Assembly (NCBI GenBank): GCA_965205365.1
Contig: CBDBGT010000013.1
Coordinates: 186,001 to 250,000, forward strand
Direction: 5' to 3'
Origin: JALZUR01 sp965205365
GTDB taxonomy: Bacteria; Bdellovibrionota; Bdellovibrionia; Bdellovibrionales; UBA1609
DNA length: 64,000 bases
Shown: positions 8,686 to 17,537 of the stretch, piece by piece
Position numbering within the stretch: position 1 is the stretch's first letter
How the letters are laid out: each line of letters opens with the position of its first letter
Translations under genes and position numbers: made by a program
The notes under the pieces: generated by a model
The model's database searches: none
The model's input: the letters and a program-made list of their open reading frames with translations, nothing else
Told to the model about the DNA's origin: nothing

Positions 8686-9993
8686 TTAACTGTTAAAAAG
8701 TGGGCGAACCCAAATAGTCTGCCTTCTTCCCGGTCCAACACTTACAACATCAATGGGTATTTTTGTAGCAGTCTCAATTTTTTTAAGATACTCCTGAGCA
8801 TTTCTAGGTAGTTCCTGAATTTTGGTACAACCTGAAATATCCTCTTGCCAACCTAAAATAGTCTCATAAACAGGAGCCATATTCTCTAGTAAAGATGAGT
8901 TCATAGGATAGTCCTCAACAAGTTTACCTGTTTTATTATCTTTATAAGAAATACAAATTTTAATCTCATCAAAACCACTTAACACATCCATTTTCATCAT
9001 TGCCAAAGAAGTGATGCCATTTGTTCTAATGGCGTACTTAAGGGCCACAAGGTCTAACCAACCACACCTTCTTAGACGACCTGTAGTTGCTCCAAACTCA
9101 CCACCTTTTAATTGTAGATTTTCACCAATCTTATTAAAAAGCTCTGTAGGAAAAGGTCCTGAACCAACTCTTGTTGTGTAAGCCTTTGTAATACCCACAA
9201 CTTTATCAATGGCCGTAGGCCCTACACCAGCACCAATACAAGCAGAACCTGCAAGGGTAGAAGAGCTAGTAACAAAAGGATAAGTTCCATGCAAAAGGTC
9301 AAGAAGTGTTCCCTGAGCACCCTCAAATAAAACTCTACGATTATCAACCATTGCTTTATGAATTAAAAAAGAAACGTCATGACACCTAAAGGGCTTAAGC
9401 TCCTCTCTGGCCATGGCAATAACAGTCATAATTTCATCAATAGAAACAGTTTTAGATTTATAAAAATTTTTTAATAAAAAGTTTGTTTCTTGTAAAGAGT
9501 GTTTAAGTTTTTTTTTAATTTTTTCTTCAGATAAAAAAAGGTCTCCAAACAAAAGTGCTTTACGAGCTGCTCTATCTTCATAAGCAGGACCAATTCCTTT
9601 CCCTGTAGTTCCAATTTTTTCATTTTTTAAAGCCTGTTCACGAGCTTGATCTAACTTTCTATGGTGAGGAAGTAAAACAGTTGCTCCATCTGAGATTAAA
9701 ATCTGATCATTAGACTTTAATGTTCCAGAAACCTTAAGTGCAGATATCTCTTGATTAATCTGCTCAAGGTCTAAAACAACACCTGCAGCAATGATACATT
9801 TAGTGGTATCATGTAAAACACCAGAAGGAACTAAGTGTAGAACAGTTTTCTTACCATTAACAACAAGGGTATGGCCTGCATTTGCGCCACCTTGATAGCG
9901 TACAACATAGTCAGACTCTGCTGAAAACACATCAACAACTTTACCCTTTCCCTCATCACCCCACTGGGCTCCTACAACAATAATTCCAGACAT
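8686..9993 (-). CDS. purA: Adenylosuccinate synthetase
   Basis: Joins IMP and aspartate using GTP, the first committed step from IMP to AMP. The start at ATG 9993 is chosen because AAAGGAG precedes it and the protein then begins with the family's usual SGIIVVGAQWGDEGKGKVVD; the frame is open 17 codons further but without support. The GTP loop GDEGKGK lies at residues 12-18, with conserved NAGHTLV near 38, IGTTGKGIGPAYEDR near 127, and GPFPTE and TTGRLRRCGW in the C-terminal half. The 435-residue length is normal. It lies 26 bases after a 2-hydroxyacid dehydrogenase gene and is probably in its operon. Confidence 0.96.
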   Translation of the reverse strand: MSGIIVVGAQWGDEGKGKVVDVFSAESDYVVRYQGGANAGHTLVVNGKKTVLHLVPSGVLHDTTKCIIAAGVVLDLEQINQEISALKVSGTLKSNDQILISDGATVLLPHHRKLDQAREQALKNEKIGTTGKGIGPAYEDRAARKALLFGDLFLSEEKIKKKLKHSLQETNFLLKNFYKSKTVSIDEIMTVIAMAREELKPFRCHDVSFLIHKAMVDNRRVLFEGAQGTLLDLLHGTYPFVTSSSTLAGSACIGAGVGPTAIDKVVGITKAYTTRVGSGPFPTELFNKIGENLQLKGGEFGATTGRLRRCGWLDLVALKYAIRTNGITSLAMMKMDVLSGFDEIKICISYKDNKTGKLVEDYPMNSSLLENMAPVYETILGWQEDISGCTKIQELPRNAQEYLKKIETATKIPIDVVSVGPGRRQTIWVRPLFNS

Positions 9994-10019
9994 TTTTACT
10001 CCTTTTTTAGAAGCACTCA

Positions 10020-10979
10020 CTAATCTAATAAGTCTTTTTTCCAAGCCACATCAGGTGGCACTAAACTTAACACAGGCGTATTTACTTCAAACCAATTTCT
10101 CACTTGCTGGGCCGCTTCCAAAGCAGATTTCTCCTGAGCTTCCACCGTATAGCCTCCAATATGGGGTGTCACAATGACATTTTCCAAGGCAAATAAAGAA
10201 GAATCTCCTGGCAAAGGCTTGTTTTCAAAAACATCTAAACATGCGCCTTGGATTTTATTTTTATTTAAGGCCTCAAACAAAGCAGTGGTAGAAACAAGCC
10301 CTCCTCGCGCACAATTTACAAGGAGTGCCTTAGGATTTATTTTAGACAGAGTGCTTAGATTTATAATGTTCCTAGTTGCCTTTGTTAAGGGGCAGTGAAG
10401 GCTTATGACATTGGCATTTTTTAAAAGATAGGTTAAATCAGTGGGTTGAGCACCTGCCTTTATAAAGGCCTCCTTTTTTAGGTAAGGGTCAAAGGCTAAA
10501 ACTTTACACCCAAAGCAGTTTAAGGTTTTTGAGACCTTAGACCCTATACGTCCAAGCCCAATAATGCCAACAACCTTAGAACCCAGATCCTCACCAAGAA
10601 CTTCATGGGATCTTTTAGTAAGGTTTTGTTTTAATAGTATTCGACCTTTTTTAAAAAAATTTAAAATATGAAACAAAGTAACTTCTGTAGCACTGTTCAC
10701 ATTTGCATTGGGACTATAACAAAATTTAACTTTAGAATTTTTAAGTTCTTTAAAATTAAAATGATCAAACCCTGATGTTGCAGAAACAATGATTTCTGCC
10801 TTGGGGTAAGAGCTTAAAAACCTTTTATTTATTAAGTCTTTACTTTTAACAATAAGAGCCTTCACAGTGTCATCAGGTGCCCAATCTGTTGCCTGCTGTA
10901 CTTGATAAATGTCCAAAGTTTTTTTAACTTTTAAAAAAGCCTTATTAGTAAAATACTTTGAAACAAGAACTTTATTAAT
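10020..10979 (-). CDS. D-2-hydroxyacid dehydrogenase (phosphoglycerate dehydrogenase-like), apparent ATT start
   Basis: An NAD-dependent 2-hydroxyacid dehydrogenase: NAD loop GLGRIGSKV, catalytic arginine in NCARGGL, glutamate in CLDVFENKPLP and histidine in TPHIGGYT. It has no C-terminal ACT domain, so it resembles short SerA-like enzymes. The first standard start, TTG at 10916, would remove the conserved N-terminus. The frame continues upstream as NKVLVSKYFTNKAFLKVKK, the expected first strand and helix, and begins at an ATT that overlaps the stop of the upstream gene (ATTAA); AAGGA lies 8 bases before it. I therefore prefer ATT at 10979, giving 319 residues. With the neighbouring class V aminotransferase it may make serine or glycine precursors; that is inference. 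Confidence 0.8.
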   Translation of the reverse strand: MNKVLVSKYFTNKAFLKVKKTLDIYQVQQATDWAPDDTVKALIVKSKDLINKRFLSSYPKAEIIVSATSGFDHFNFKELKNSKVKFCYSPNANVNSATEVTLFHILNFFKKGRILLKQNLTKRSHEVLGEDLGSKVVGIIGLGRIGSKVSKTLNCFGCKVLAFDPYLKKEAFIKAGAQPTDLTYLLKNANVISLHCPLTKATRNIINLSTLSKINPKALLVNCARGGLVSTTALFEALNKNKIQGACLDVFENKPLPGDSSLFALENVIVTPHIGGYTVEAQEKSALEAAQQVRNWFEVNTPVLSLVPPDVAWKKDLLD

Positions 10980-12069
10980 GGGACTGATCCTTAAGAGTTT
11001 TTTCTAACACCACTAAGAAATCATACATATCAGATTCTTTAAGGTTAGCCATATGACCAATACGTAAGAGTTTATCAGAGTAATGATCTTGGCCAGTGGC
11101 AATATAGTAGCCTTGTTGAAGCAAAGCTTTTTGTATTTTAGATGCTGATAGTGTGTCAGGAAGTAAAATTGCAGTTAAAGACGGACTTGGATTTTTAGAA
11201 AAAATTTTAATTTTTAAACCCTCATGATTCTTTAAAACCCAATTTAAAATAATTTTTTGTAAAGAAAGAGAGTTCATATACTTAAGGCTAAGCCCTGTGT
11301 TTTTAATACTCTGAAGTTGTAAATGAAGGGCTCTCCAAACTTGTGTAGGACTTGAAAAAACTGTGGTTCCTTTTAAAAGAGCCTTGAGTTCATTTAAAAT
11401 GTTAAAATAAAATTTAGGAAGGTTAGACTCATGAGCTAAATCTTTTGCTTTTTTAGAAAAACCAACAAAGCTTAAGCCTGTAGGAAGCCCTAAAGCTTTT
11501 TGAGAGCCATTAATCAACACATCAATTGAATTTTCTTTCATTGACAACTCATAAGAACCCACTGCTGTAATTCCATCAACAATTAAAAGAGTTTGTGGTG
11601 AATGGGCTTTAATGAGTTTTGCAATCTCACCTACATTAAAACATGTTCCAGTGCTTGTTTCACATGCTTGCATAAAAAAAGCTTTTGGTTTGTGTTTTTT
11701 TAATAACACTCTAACATGGGTGGGACTAGGTGTTTCACCCCAAGGAAATTTATAAACCTCATGGTCAATACTGTATGCATGCAAAAGCTTTGACCAACGT
11801 TGACCAAACTTGCCACCATCTAAGGATATAACAAAATCATCTTTTTTTAAGAAATTAACAACACTTGCCTCAAGCCCCCCTGACCCCGTTGAGGGAAAAA
11901 TCACAAGATACTCCTCATCAAAAAAAACTTTTAAAAGCTCTAAGGTTTCTTTTAATATGGCTGAAAATTCAACTGATCTGTGATGTAAAGGTGGAGCACT
12001 AAGGACACTTAGCGGTATTGAAGCAATGGGAGCAGGGCCTGGGGAAAATAATTTGATGTTATGGTTCAT
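10975..12069 (-). CDS. Class V aminotransferase (alanine-glyoxylate / serine-pyruvate type)
   Basis: A PLP-dependent aminotransferase of the serine-pyruvate/alanine-glyoxylate branch, also related to SerC-like enzymes. The opening LFSPGPAPI, the STGSGGLEA phosphate-binding segment near residue 60, the IVDGITAVG aspartate (D165) and the Schiff-base lysine in INGSQKALGLP (K191) are present. The 364-residue length is usual. It overlaps the dehydrogenase behind it by a few bases, so both probably act in one pathway, most simply serine synthesis from 3-phosphoglycerate by a SerA-like/aminotransferase pair. The true amino donor cannot be read from sequence. Confidence 0.85.
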   Translation of the reverse strand: MNHNIKLFSPGPAPIASIPLSVLSAPPLHHRSVEFSAILKETLELLKVFFDEEYLVIFPSTGSGGLEASVVNFLKKDDFVISLDGGKFGQRWSKLLHAYSIDHEVYKFPWGETPSPTHVRVLLKKHKPKAFFMQACETSTGTCFNVGEIAKLIKAHSPQTLLIVDGITAVGSYELSMKENSIDVLINGSQKALGLPTGLSFVGFSKKAKDLAHESNLPKFYFNILNELKALLKGTTVFSSPTQVWRALHLQLQSIKNTGLSLKYMNSLSLQKIILNWVLKNHEGLKIKIFSKNPSPSLTAILLPDTLSASKIQKALLQQGYYIATGQDHYSDKLLRIGHMANLKESDMYDFLVVLEKTLKDQSH

Positions 12070-12144
12070 TCCACCCCTAACCTTACTTTAAAAAAATTTA
12101 AAAACAAGATTGCTTTGCCTAAAAGCCTTAGCTAGGGTTCATTT

Positions 12145-12729
12145 GTGAGAAAAACGCTAATGGTTTTATTGGTTTTACTACTTAATGCTTGTGCTTATAA
12201 TGTAGGCTATGGTTATAAAGAACTTCCTGGGGGAGTAGAGAGCCTATATATTCCAATTTTTAAGAATGATACCCTTAGTGTGGGGCCTGAAGTGGAGTTT
12301 ACAGGGCAGTTGGTCCGTGAATTAAAGCGGGCCAATGTTACAAAAATTTTAAATAAAAGTTTAGCCGATGGAGTTTTACAAGGACGCATTATCAAAATCA
12401 CTAGAGACCAAAGAACTCCCGAGTCTAGAGAGCGAGGAGAAGGGCCTAAAACAACTGGCATGGTAAACCTTCCAGAAGGAACCTATGTTGCCACTGAATA
12501 TTTACTAAAAGTTAAAATCCGTCTAAAACTTCGAAAAAAAAAGACCAACCAAATTGTGTGGACACAAGAGTTTGAAGATCAAACTGTGTACTCTACTGCA
12601 AGGCTTGCACTTCCTGGAATCAACACATCTTCCTCAAATTATACTAAATCCGAAGAAGAAAGAGTTTTAAAAACTCTTGCAGGTGTAATGATGCAAGAAG
12701 CAGTTGGAAGACTTACGGAAAACTTTTAA
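12145..12729 (+). CDS. lptE: LPS assembly outer-membrane lipoprotein LptE
   Basis: A 194-residue lipoprotein that plugs the LptD barrel and helps insert lipopolysaccharide. The signal peptide ends in a lipobox, LLNACAYNVGYGYK, placing the lipidated cysteine near residue 16. The following GVESLYIPIFKNDTL and the pattern of a small alpha/beta domain with DGVLQGRI are typical of LptE (formerly RlpB). Start is GTG at 12145; a weak TAGGG precedes it. The stop overlaps the holA start by one base (TAATG), the classic lptE-holA arrangement, which supports both calls. Confidence 0.88.
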   Translation: MRKTLMVLLVLLLNACAYNVGYGYKELPGGVESLYIPIFKNDTLSVGPEVEFTGQLVRELKRANVTKILNKSLADGVLQGRIIKITRDQRTPESRERGEGPKTTGMVNLPEGTYVATEYLLKVKIRLKLRKKKTNQIVWTQEFEDQTVYSTARLALPGINTSSSNYTKSEEERVLKTLAGVMMQEAVGRLTENF

Positions 12730-13781
12730 TGAACCTTCAAGCCTTACAGCTACATTTAAAAAAAAACAAAAAAGACTCACTCTTTATAATTTCAGGTGAG
12801 GATTTGTATTTAATAGCTGAAGCAAAAAATTTAATTAAAAACAGCCTTACAACCCAAAATATAAAACTTGATATACAAACCTATACAGCTCCTCAGATGG
12901 ATTATGATAAGTGCTTAGACTCATTACAAAACCTATCCATACTTTCACCTTTAAAGCTCATACATATTAAAGCCCTTGATAAAGCCAAGCCAGAGTTTTT
13001 AGAAAGTATTAATCAATTTTATAGTCAAGAAAATCTACATGGATTAACCGTTCTTCTAGGCTTTACAAAAATTGATAAAAGAAAAAAAAATATTCAATTT
13101 CTTTTAAAAAAGGGCGTTTTAGTTGAGGCTAAACCACCTTATGATAATCAAATAGAGGGTTGGATTAAGTATATTGCAGGCAAAAAACAGCTTAATTTAA
13201 AAAATGAGGCTGTGTCGTATTTAAATTTTTTAGTAGGCCCTTGTTTAGTTGAAATTTCTAATAACATTCAAAAATTAAAAGATCTTTTTGGTCAAAACCC
13301 TGTTGGAAGAGAGGATATTCAAAGCTTTATTTCTAAACGTAGTGAGGGGGACCTTTTTAAGATTTGTGATCTATTAGGAAAACATGAAGTCACTCAAGCA
13401 ATGTCTAGCCTAGAGTACGCCATAAAACATGGAGCAAGTAGTGCTCATGCTTTGAGTTTATTTCACCGTCATTTTAAAATTATAGACGGCGTTTTAAAAG
13501 AACAGCAAAAATCTAGAGAAATGAGAAAAAGCTTGTCTGAAAAACATATGGCCGTAGCTTTAGGTGTGCCTCCATATTTTTTAGCTAATTACGTCAATCA
13601 AGCTAGAAAATGGAGTTTAAATAAAATTAGTGAAGTTTTTAAGGCTTTAGAAGCTGCAGATACATTGTTAAAATCTACAGGCCTAAATGAGTCCACAATT
13701 TTTACAGGTTTTTTCATAGAAATTTTAAGAATTATTGGAGAACAAAAGGGCCTTAGAAGTTTGTCAGAGGCTTTAAGGTAG
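12729..13781 (+). CDS. holA: DNA polymerase III delta subunit
   Basis: The delta subunit of the clamp loader opens the beta sliding clamp. The 350-residue protein shows the family pattern: an N-terminal FIISGEDLYLIAEAKNLIK, the LSILSPLKLIHIKALDK strand region of the degenerate AAA domain, and a helical C-terminal collar with HALSLFHRHFKII. No Walker motif is present, as expected for delta. It is translationally coupled to lptE by a one-base overlap. Confidence 0.9.
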   Translation: MNLQALQLHLKKNKKDSLFIISGEDLYLIAEAKNLIKNSLTTQNIKLDIQTYTAPQMDYDKCLDSLQNLSILSPLKLIHIKALDKAKPEFLESINQFYSQENLHGLTVLLGFTKIDKRKKNIQFLLKKGVLVEAKPPYDNQIEGWIKYIAGKKQLNLKNEAVSYLNFLVGPCLVEISNNIQKLKDLFGQNPVGREDIQSFISKRSEGDLFKICDLLGKHEVTQAMSSLEYAIKHGASSAHALSLFHRHFKIIDGVLKEQQKSREMRKSLSEKHMAVALGVPPYFLANYVNQARKWSLNKISEVFKALEAADTLLKSTGLNESTIFTGFFIEILRIIGEQKGLRSLSEALR

Positions 13782-14293
13782 CTTTTAAAATAGGGGAAAT
13801 TAAACTCTAAAAAAAATCAACACACCCGTATAGACAAAGTCTCTTAATGGTTGCACCACTACAGATAAAGAAAAAATAGTGTTGTGAACACCTTCAGATT
13901 CTAAAAATCTAGAGAAATGACGAGCCAATGTAATTTAAGTCATAGTATATTCCGAATTTAAACATTTTCTTCTCTAGGTTTTTTTTAAATACTACATTTT
14001 TTAAATTACACTTAAATTCAAAAAAACTCTCTTAAAAACCCTGTTTATTCAAAGCTTTTATTATCAACACCTACCCCCTACATAAACTCACTCTCTTACC
14101 TTAAGTGACCTTTTCGTGTTGTTTAACAACCCTACTCTTTAGTCTACTTTATTTAGTGTAACGGGATCTAGGTTTGAAGGTTTGCACCTTTTTTGTTTAA
14201 AAATTAATTAAAAAAACTTATTCATATAAAACCTTAGTCCTGAAAAAAGTTTAAACTCAAGATACGTAAACTATTTTTTTAGTATTTAGCTTA
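13782..14293. other. Gene-free stretch between holA and rpsT
   Basis: About 510 bases with high A+T and no supported reading frame. The 3' end of holA and the convergent 3' end of rpsT both fall here. Short palindromes occur (for example AGTTTAAACT followed by T's near 14250 on the minus strand), but none is a convincing terminator. Confidence 0.5.
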
Positions 14294-14557
14294 TTAAGAA
14301 GCTTTTACAATTCTAAGTGCTAGCCTGCTAATTTTTCGTGAAGCTTTATTTTTGTGATAGATACCTTTTTTAACAGCTCTATCTATGCTCCTTGTAAATA
14401 AGTTTAAAATTTTTTTTGCATCCTCTAGTTTTCCCTCAGTAAGGGCTGTAAGAGCTTTTTTCTCAAAAGTTTTAACAGTAGATTTAATCCTAGTATTGAC
14501 TAGGGTTTTTCTTATAGTTTGTTTTGCTCTTTTTTTTGAAGATTTATGGTTTGCCAC
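14294..14557 (-). CDS. rpsT: 30S ribosomal protein S20
   Basis: An 87-residue, very basic protein beginning ANHKSSKKRAKQTIRKTL, the standard S20 opening, and ending with NKASRKISRLALRI. S20 binds 16S rRNA early in small-subunit assembly. Length is normal. It is divergent from murJ, and this rpsT/murJ neighbourhood is seen in many proteobacteria. Confidence 0.96.
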   Translation of the reverse strand: MANHKSSKKRAKQTIRKTLVNTRIKSTVKTFEKKALTALTEGKLEDAKKILNLFTRSIDRAVKKGIYHKNKASRKISRLALRIVKAS

Positions 14558-14627
14558 AATGTGCTCCTTAAGGGATCATATGTTAAGAAAGAGTAGCTAT
14601 CATAATAAACAAGGACTGACAAGTGTA

Positions 14628-16232
14628 ATGACCCATTCTAACCAAGTTAGTGACTCAAAGACTAGGAAAGTGGAGAAAAATAAAGCTCAAAAGCAGAAAA
14701 GCTTTATATCTTCGGCACTTGGAATGGGAGCAGGAACTTTAATAAGTCGTATTTTAGGACTTATTAGAGATGTTGCCCTAGCTGGGTTTTTTTCAAAAAT
14801 CATCATGGACTGCTTTGCCATTGCCTTTAGACTGCCAAACTTCTTTAGGCGTGTAATGGGTGAAGGGGCTTTATCTGTAAGTTTTATTCCCACTTATTTA
14901 GAGCTACAAATTAAGGACCCCTTAGAGGCTAAAAAGCTTAAAGACATAACCTTTAGCTTCTTATTCAGCCTTTCAGCAGGACTATGTTTTTTTAGTATTT
15001 TATATATAGAACCACTTTTAAGTCTTATTATTGATAAAAGCACTTTTTCTACAAACCCTGCAAAATTTGACTTAGTCGTTCGTATGGCAAAGTGGATGTT
15101 TGGGTATTTATTCTTAGTAACTCAATTTGCATATTTTACGTCCATCTTAAATGCTCATAAAAGGTTCTGGGTAGCTGGAATTGCCCCTGCGTTTTTTAAT
15201 CTAGGGTTTTTAATATTTATATTTGTTCCAGAAACATTAACTTTTTTTACTGGGCAGCAGCTTACTTGGGGTGTTTTGTTTGGTGGAGTGTTGCAAGTTT
15301 TTGTAGTGGGTGTAAGTTTTGTAAAAAACTTTGGTTTACCCAAGTTTAACTTTAATATGCTATTTCTTCCTTTTAGACGAGTGCTTTTATCAACACTACC
15401 AAGTCTTTTTGGAATTGGTGTTTTACAAATGATCAGCCTTGTAAATATCCACCTTTGTAGTCTTGTTGGCCAGGGGGCTCATGGTTATTTATACTTTGCA
15501 GACAGAATATTAGAGCTTCCACAATCTTTAATTGCTGTGAGTTTAGGAACAGTAATGCTTCCAAGCCTGACAGAAATGTGGATTAAAAATAGGGCTGATT
15601 TTGATGGAGCACTTGTTAAATCTTTAAGAGTGTATTTATTTTTTGGAGTGCCTTCAGCTTTAGGTTTATTTTTCTTATCTCTTCCAATTACACAGCTTTT
15701 ATTCCAAAGAGGAGCTTTTAATTTAGAGCGCTCAATAGAGGTTGCTTCCTTAGTCCAAATTTATGGAGGCTTATTGATCATAAGCGGCTTGAGTAAAATC
15801 TTACTTCCAGTTTATTACTCATTTAAAAACACTTGGTACCCTGCAGTGGCCGCAGTTTTAGTTCTTGTGTCTCACTATTTTCTAGGAAGAGTTTTAGTCC
15901 AAGAGTTTAGCCTTCCTGGAGTTGCTTTGACAACACTGGTTTCAGGATCACTAAATTTAGGACTCTTACTCTTAGGGTTAAAATTTTTTATTGGCAAGAC
16001 CTATATTAAAGACATCTTAAAATCAGTGATAAGTTTAAGCCCTGTGTTTTTAATATTTGCAGGATTTTTGTGGTTTGTTCAAAGGTATATTCCAGTAGAA
16101 AAAACCTTACAAAGCGCATTACTAATAAGTTTAGTAATAGGAGGCTCTGGAATTTTATACTTTATCTTAATTGTGGTCTTTAAAGTAGAAGAAGCTAAAT
16201 TATTTAAAAAAATTCTAGCTAAGTTATTTTAA
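14628..16232 (+). CDS. murJ: Lipid II flippase MurJ
   Basis: A polytopic membrane protein of the MOP superfamily that moves lipid II across the inner membrane for peptidoglycan synthesis. The frame is open from 14385, but that part lies in rpsT; ATG 14628 (MTHSNQV) gives a normal 534 residues, although ATG 14580 is also possible. Family hallmarks are GMGAGTLISRILGLIRDVALAGFF, FAIAFRLPNFFRRVMGEGALS, and the repeated pattern of about 14 hydrophobic segments. The basic, lysine-rich N-terminal tail is as expected for a cytoplasmic end. Confidence 0.93.
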   Translation: MTHSNQVSDSKTRKVEKNKAQKQKSFISSALGMGAGTLISRILGLIRDVALAGFFSKIIMDCFAIAFRLPNFFRRVMGEGALSVSFIPTYLELQIKDPLEAKKLKDITFSFLFSLSAGLCFFSILYIEPLLSLIIDKSTFSTNPAKFDLVVRMAKWMFGYLFLVTQFAYFTSILNAHKRFWVAGIAPAFFNLGFLIFIFVPETLTFFTGQQLTWGVLFGGVLQVFVVGVSFVKNFGLPKFNFNMLFLPFRRVLLSTLPSLFGIGVLQMISLVNIHLCSLVGQGAHGYLYFADRILELPQSLIAVSLGTVMLPSLTEMWIKNRADFDGALVKSLRVYLFFGVPSALGLFFLSLPITQLLFQRGAFNLERSIEVASLVQIYGGLLIISGLSKILLPVYYSFKNTWYPAVAAVLVLVSHYFLGRVLVQEFSLPGVALTTLVSGSLNLGLLLLGLKFFIGKTYIKDILKSVISLSPVFLIFAGFLWFVQRYIPVEKTLQSALLISLVIGGSGILYFILIVVFKVEEAKLFKKILAKLF

Positions 16233-16370
16233 ATACTAAATGGTAACATAAAAAAAACAGCCGAGTTTAACCTTTTTAGGGAGCACCATTTTAAACCCTT
16301 CTTTTCTAAGAAAATCTAGGCCCTGACTCTGGTGTATTTTCTAAACTCTATGTTAAGGCCGACATGATCC

Positions 16371-16700
16371 TTAATCAGAAGCTAGTTCTTCTAAAATATC
16401 TTTCTTATACCTGTCAACAATATCAGATGCTTTAACCCTCTCTACTTCCGTTGGGCGTTCACCGCCTCTTCTCTTTCTCATACTCTGCTGAATGACCAAA
16501 GTTCCAGCTAGTTTACAGACAGCAATTTGGGTTTCAATGGTTTCTGTAGGATTTTCTTGTATCTTAGATATACATTCTTTTTTAATTTCTTCGACTCTTT
16601 TAATTAACTTTTCGCCAGCTTTTGTTTCATTACCCTCAGACCTAGCATGTGAAAAGTTTACCAATATTATTAACATGCCTCCAATTACAATTTTATTCAT
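16371..16700 (-). CDS. Small exported protein of unknown function
   Basis: A 109-residue protein. Start chosen at ATG 16700, just after AAAGGAG, rather than six codons upstream. It begins with a signal peptide (NKIVIGGMLIILVNFSHA) and the mature part is charged and helical, with two cysteines (KKECISK and AVCKLAG) that could form a disulfide. No family recognised. It lies alone between murJ and transposase relics. Confidence 0.55.
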   Translation of the reverse strand: MNKIVIGGMLIILVNFSHARSEGNETKAGEKLIKRVEEIKKECISKIQENPTETIETQIAVCKLAGTLVIQQSMRKRRGGERPTEVERVKASDIVDRYKKDILEELASD

Positions 16701-16861
16701 TTTTAACTCCTTTATCACCCATAAAAGTAATAGTTTTTTTTATAAATGTTATTTTTATTTTTTTACCATTGGAGTAATACCAAGTCTTTTGCCTCTCTTC
16801 ATTAAAAAAAACCCTTTAAGAAAATATTTCAAAAAATATCGGAAAAATGGACAACCAAAAA

Positions 16862-16898
16862 CCCCTCTTTCCTTAATTTGTTGCCACTAGACTAAGTA
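16862..16898. repeat. 37-bp dispersed direct repeat, copy 1
   Basis: CCCCTCTTTCCTTAATTTGTTGCCACTAGACTAAGTA occurs again at 18584-18620 in the same orientation with two mismatches. The copies bracket the IS66 fragment and the formylglycine-enzyme-like gene. The origin is unclear; they could be ends of a lost element. Confidence 0.6.
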
Positions 16899-17107
16899 AC
16901 CTGAATTCGGACTTTTTAAATAAGCTACTTCTAAGGAAAAGATATATTGTTGAGACTATTTTTAGTATTTTAAAAGAAGAGTTTCACATTGAACACTCCA
17001 GACATCCAAGTCCCAAAAATTTTATAGTGAACCTTTTATCAGCATTAACTGCGTATTGTCTGCGCCCTTTTAAACCGTTAATACGTGCCATGAAAATAGA
17101 ATGTTAA
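16897..17107 (+). pseudogene. IS982-like element relic: terminal repeat joined to transposase C-terminus
   Basis: The plus strand reads KRYIVETIFSILKEEFHIEH then SRH and NLLSALTAYCLRPFKP before a stop, a typical C-terminal segment of IS982-type transposases. It is preceded directly by a 25-base sequence starting TAACCTGAATTCGGAC, which also occurs at the outer end of a related relic at 28331. The middle of the element is deleted, leaving one terminal repeat fused to the last 60 or so codons. Confidence 0.6.
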
Positions 17108-17202
17108 AGCTTATGAAAGAGCGGAATAAATTTATTTTTCATATTGGATTTAAGATTTGTTATAATCTAAACCCTTCTAACCATGAATTTTTCAAATAAC
17201 TT

Positions 17203-17511
17203 TTAAAAAATATAACCTTTGTCTACAAAAGGAATTAATTTTTCACTGACATGAATTAACCACCGAGCCATAGTGCCTCTAGTTAAATAAATACCTTGTA
17301 GTTTATATAATTCTTCTAGTCTATAAAATGGTAAACCTTGAAAAAATTTTGAAAATATTAAAAATGACAACACTTCAGGTGTTGCCACTGTTTTTGGTAA
17401 TATTGAATTAGCTTTGACCTGAACTAAATGCAATTCATAACGTGGTTTCAAAATGTTACTACCTAAAAAAAATGTCCCCTGGGTTTTGCTCACACCAAAC
17501 TCAGGGGACAA
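17203..17511 (-). pseudogene. IS66-family transposase fragment
   Basis: About 100 residues from the middle of an IS66 TnpC protein: KPRYELHLVQVKANSILPKT, ATPEVLSFLIFSKFFQGLPF and YRLEELYKLQGIYLTRGTMARW are strongly conserved family segments. The N-terminal zinc-binding region and the C-terminal catalytic part are missing. Confidence 0.75.
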
Positions 17512-17537
17512 AGTTAAATGTAAAGGGTTAAAAGTAT

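Noticed and set aside
14385..14627. The murJ frame is open 81 codons upstream of the chosen start.
   Set aside because: That part lies inside rpsT on the other strand, has no ribosome site, and would add an extra hydrophobic segment not found in MurJ.
16492..16890. Plus-strand frame of 132 codons.
   Set aside because: It is antisense to a small exported protein with a good ribosome site and has no motif of its own.
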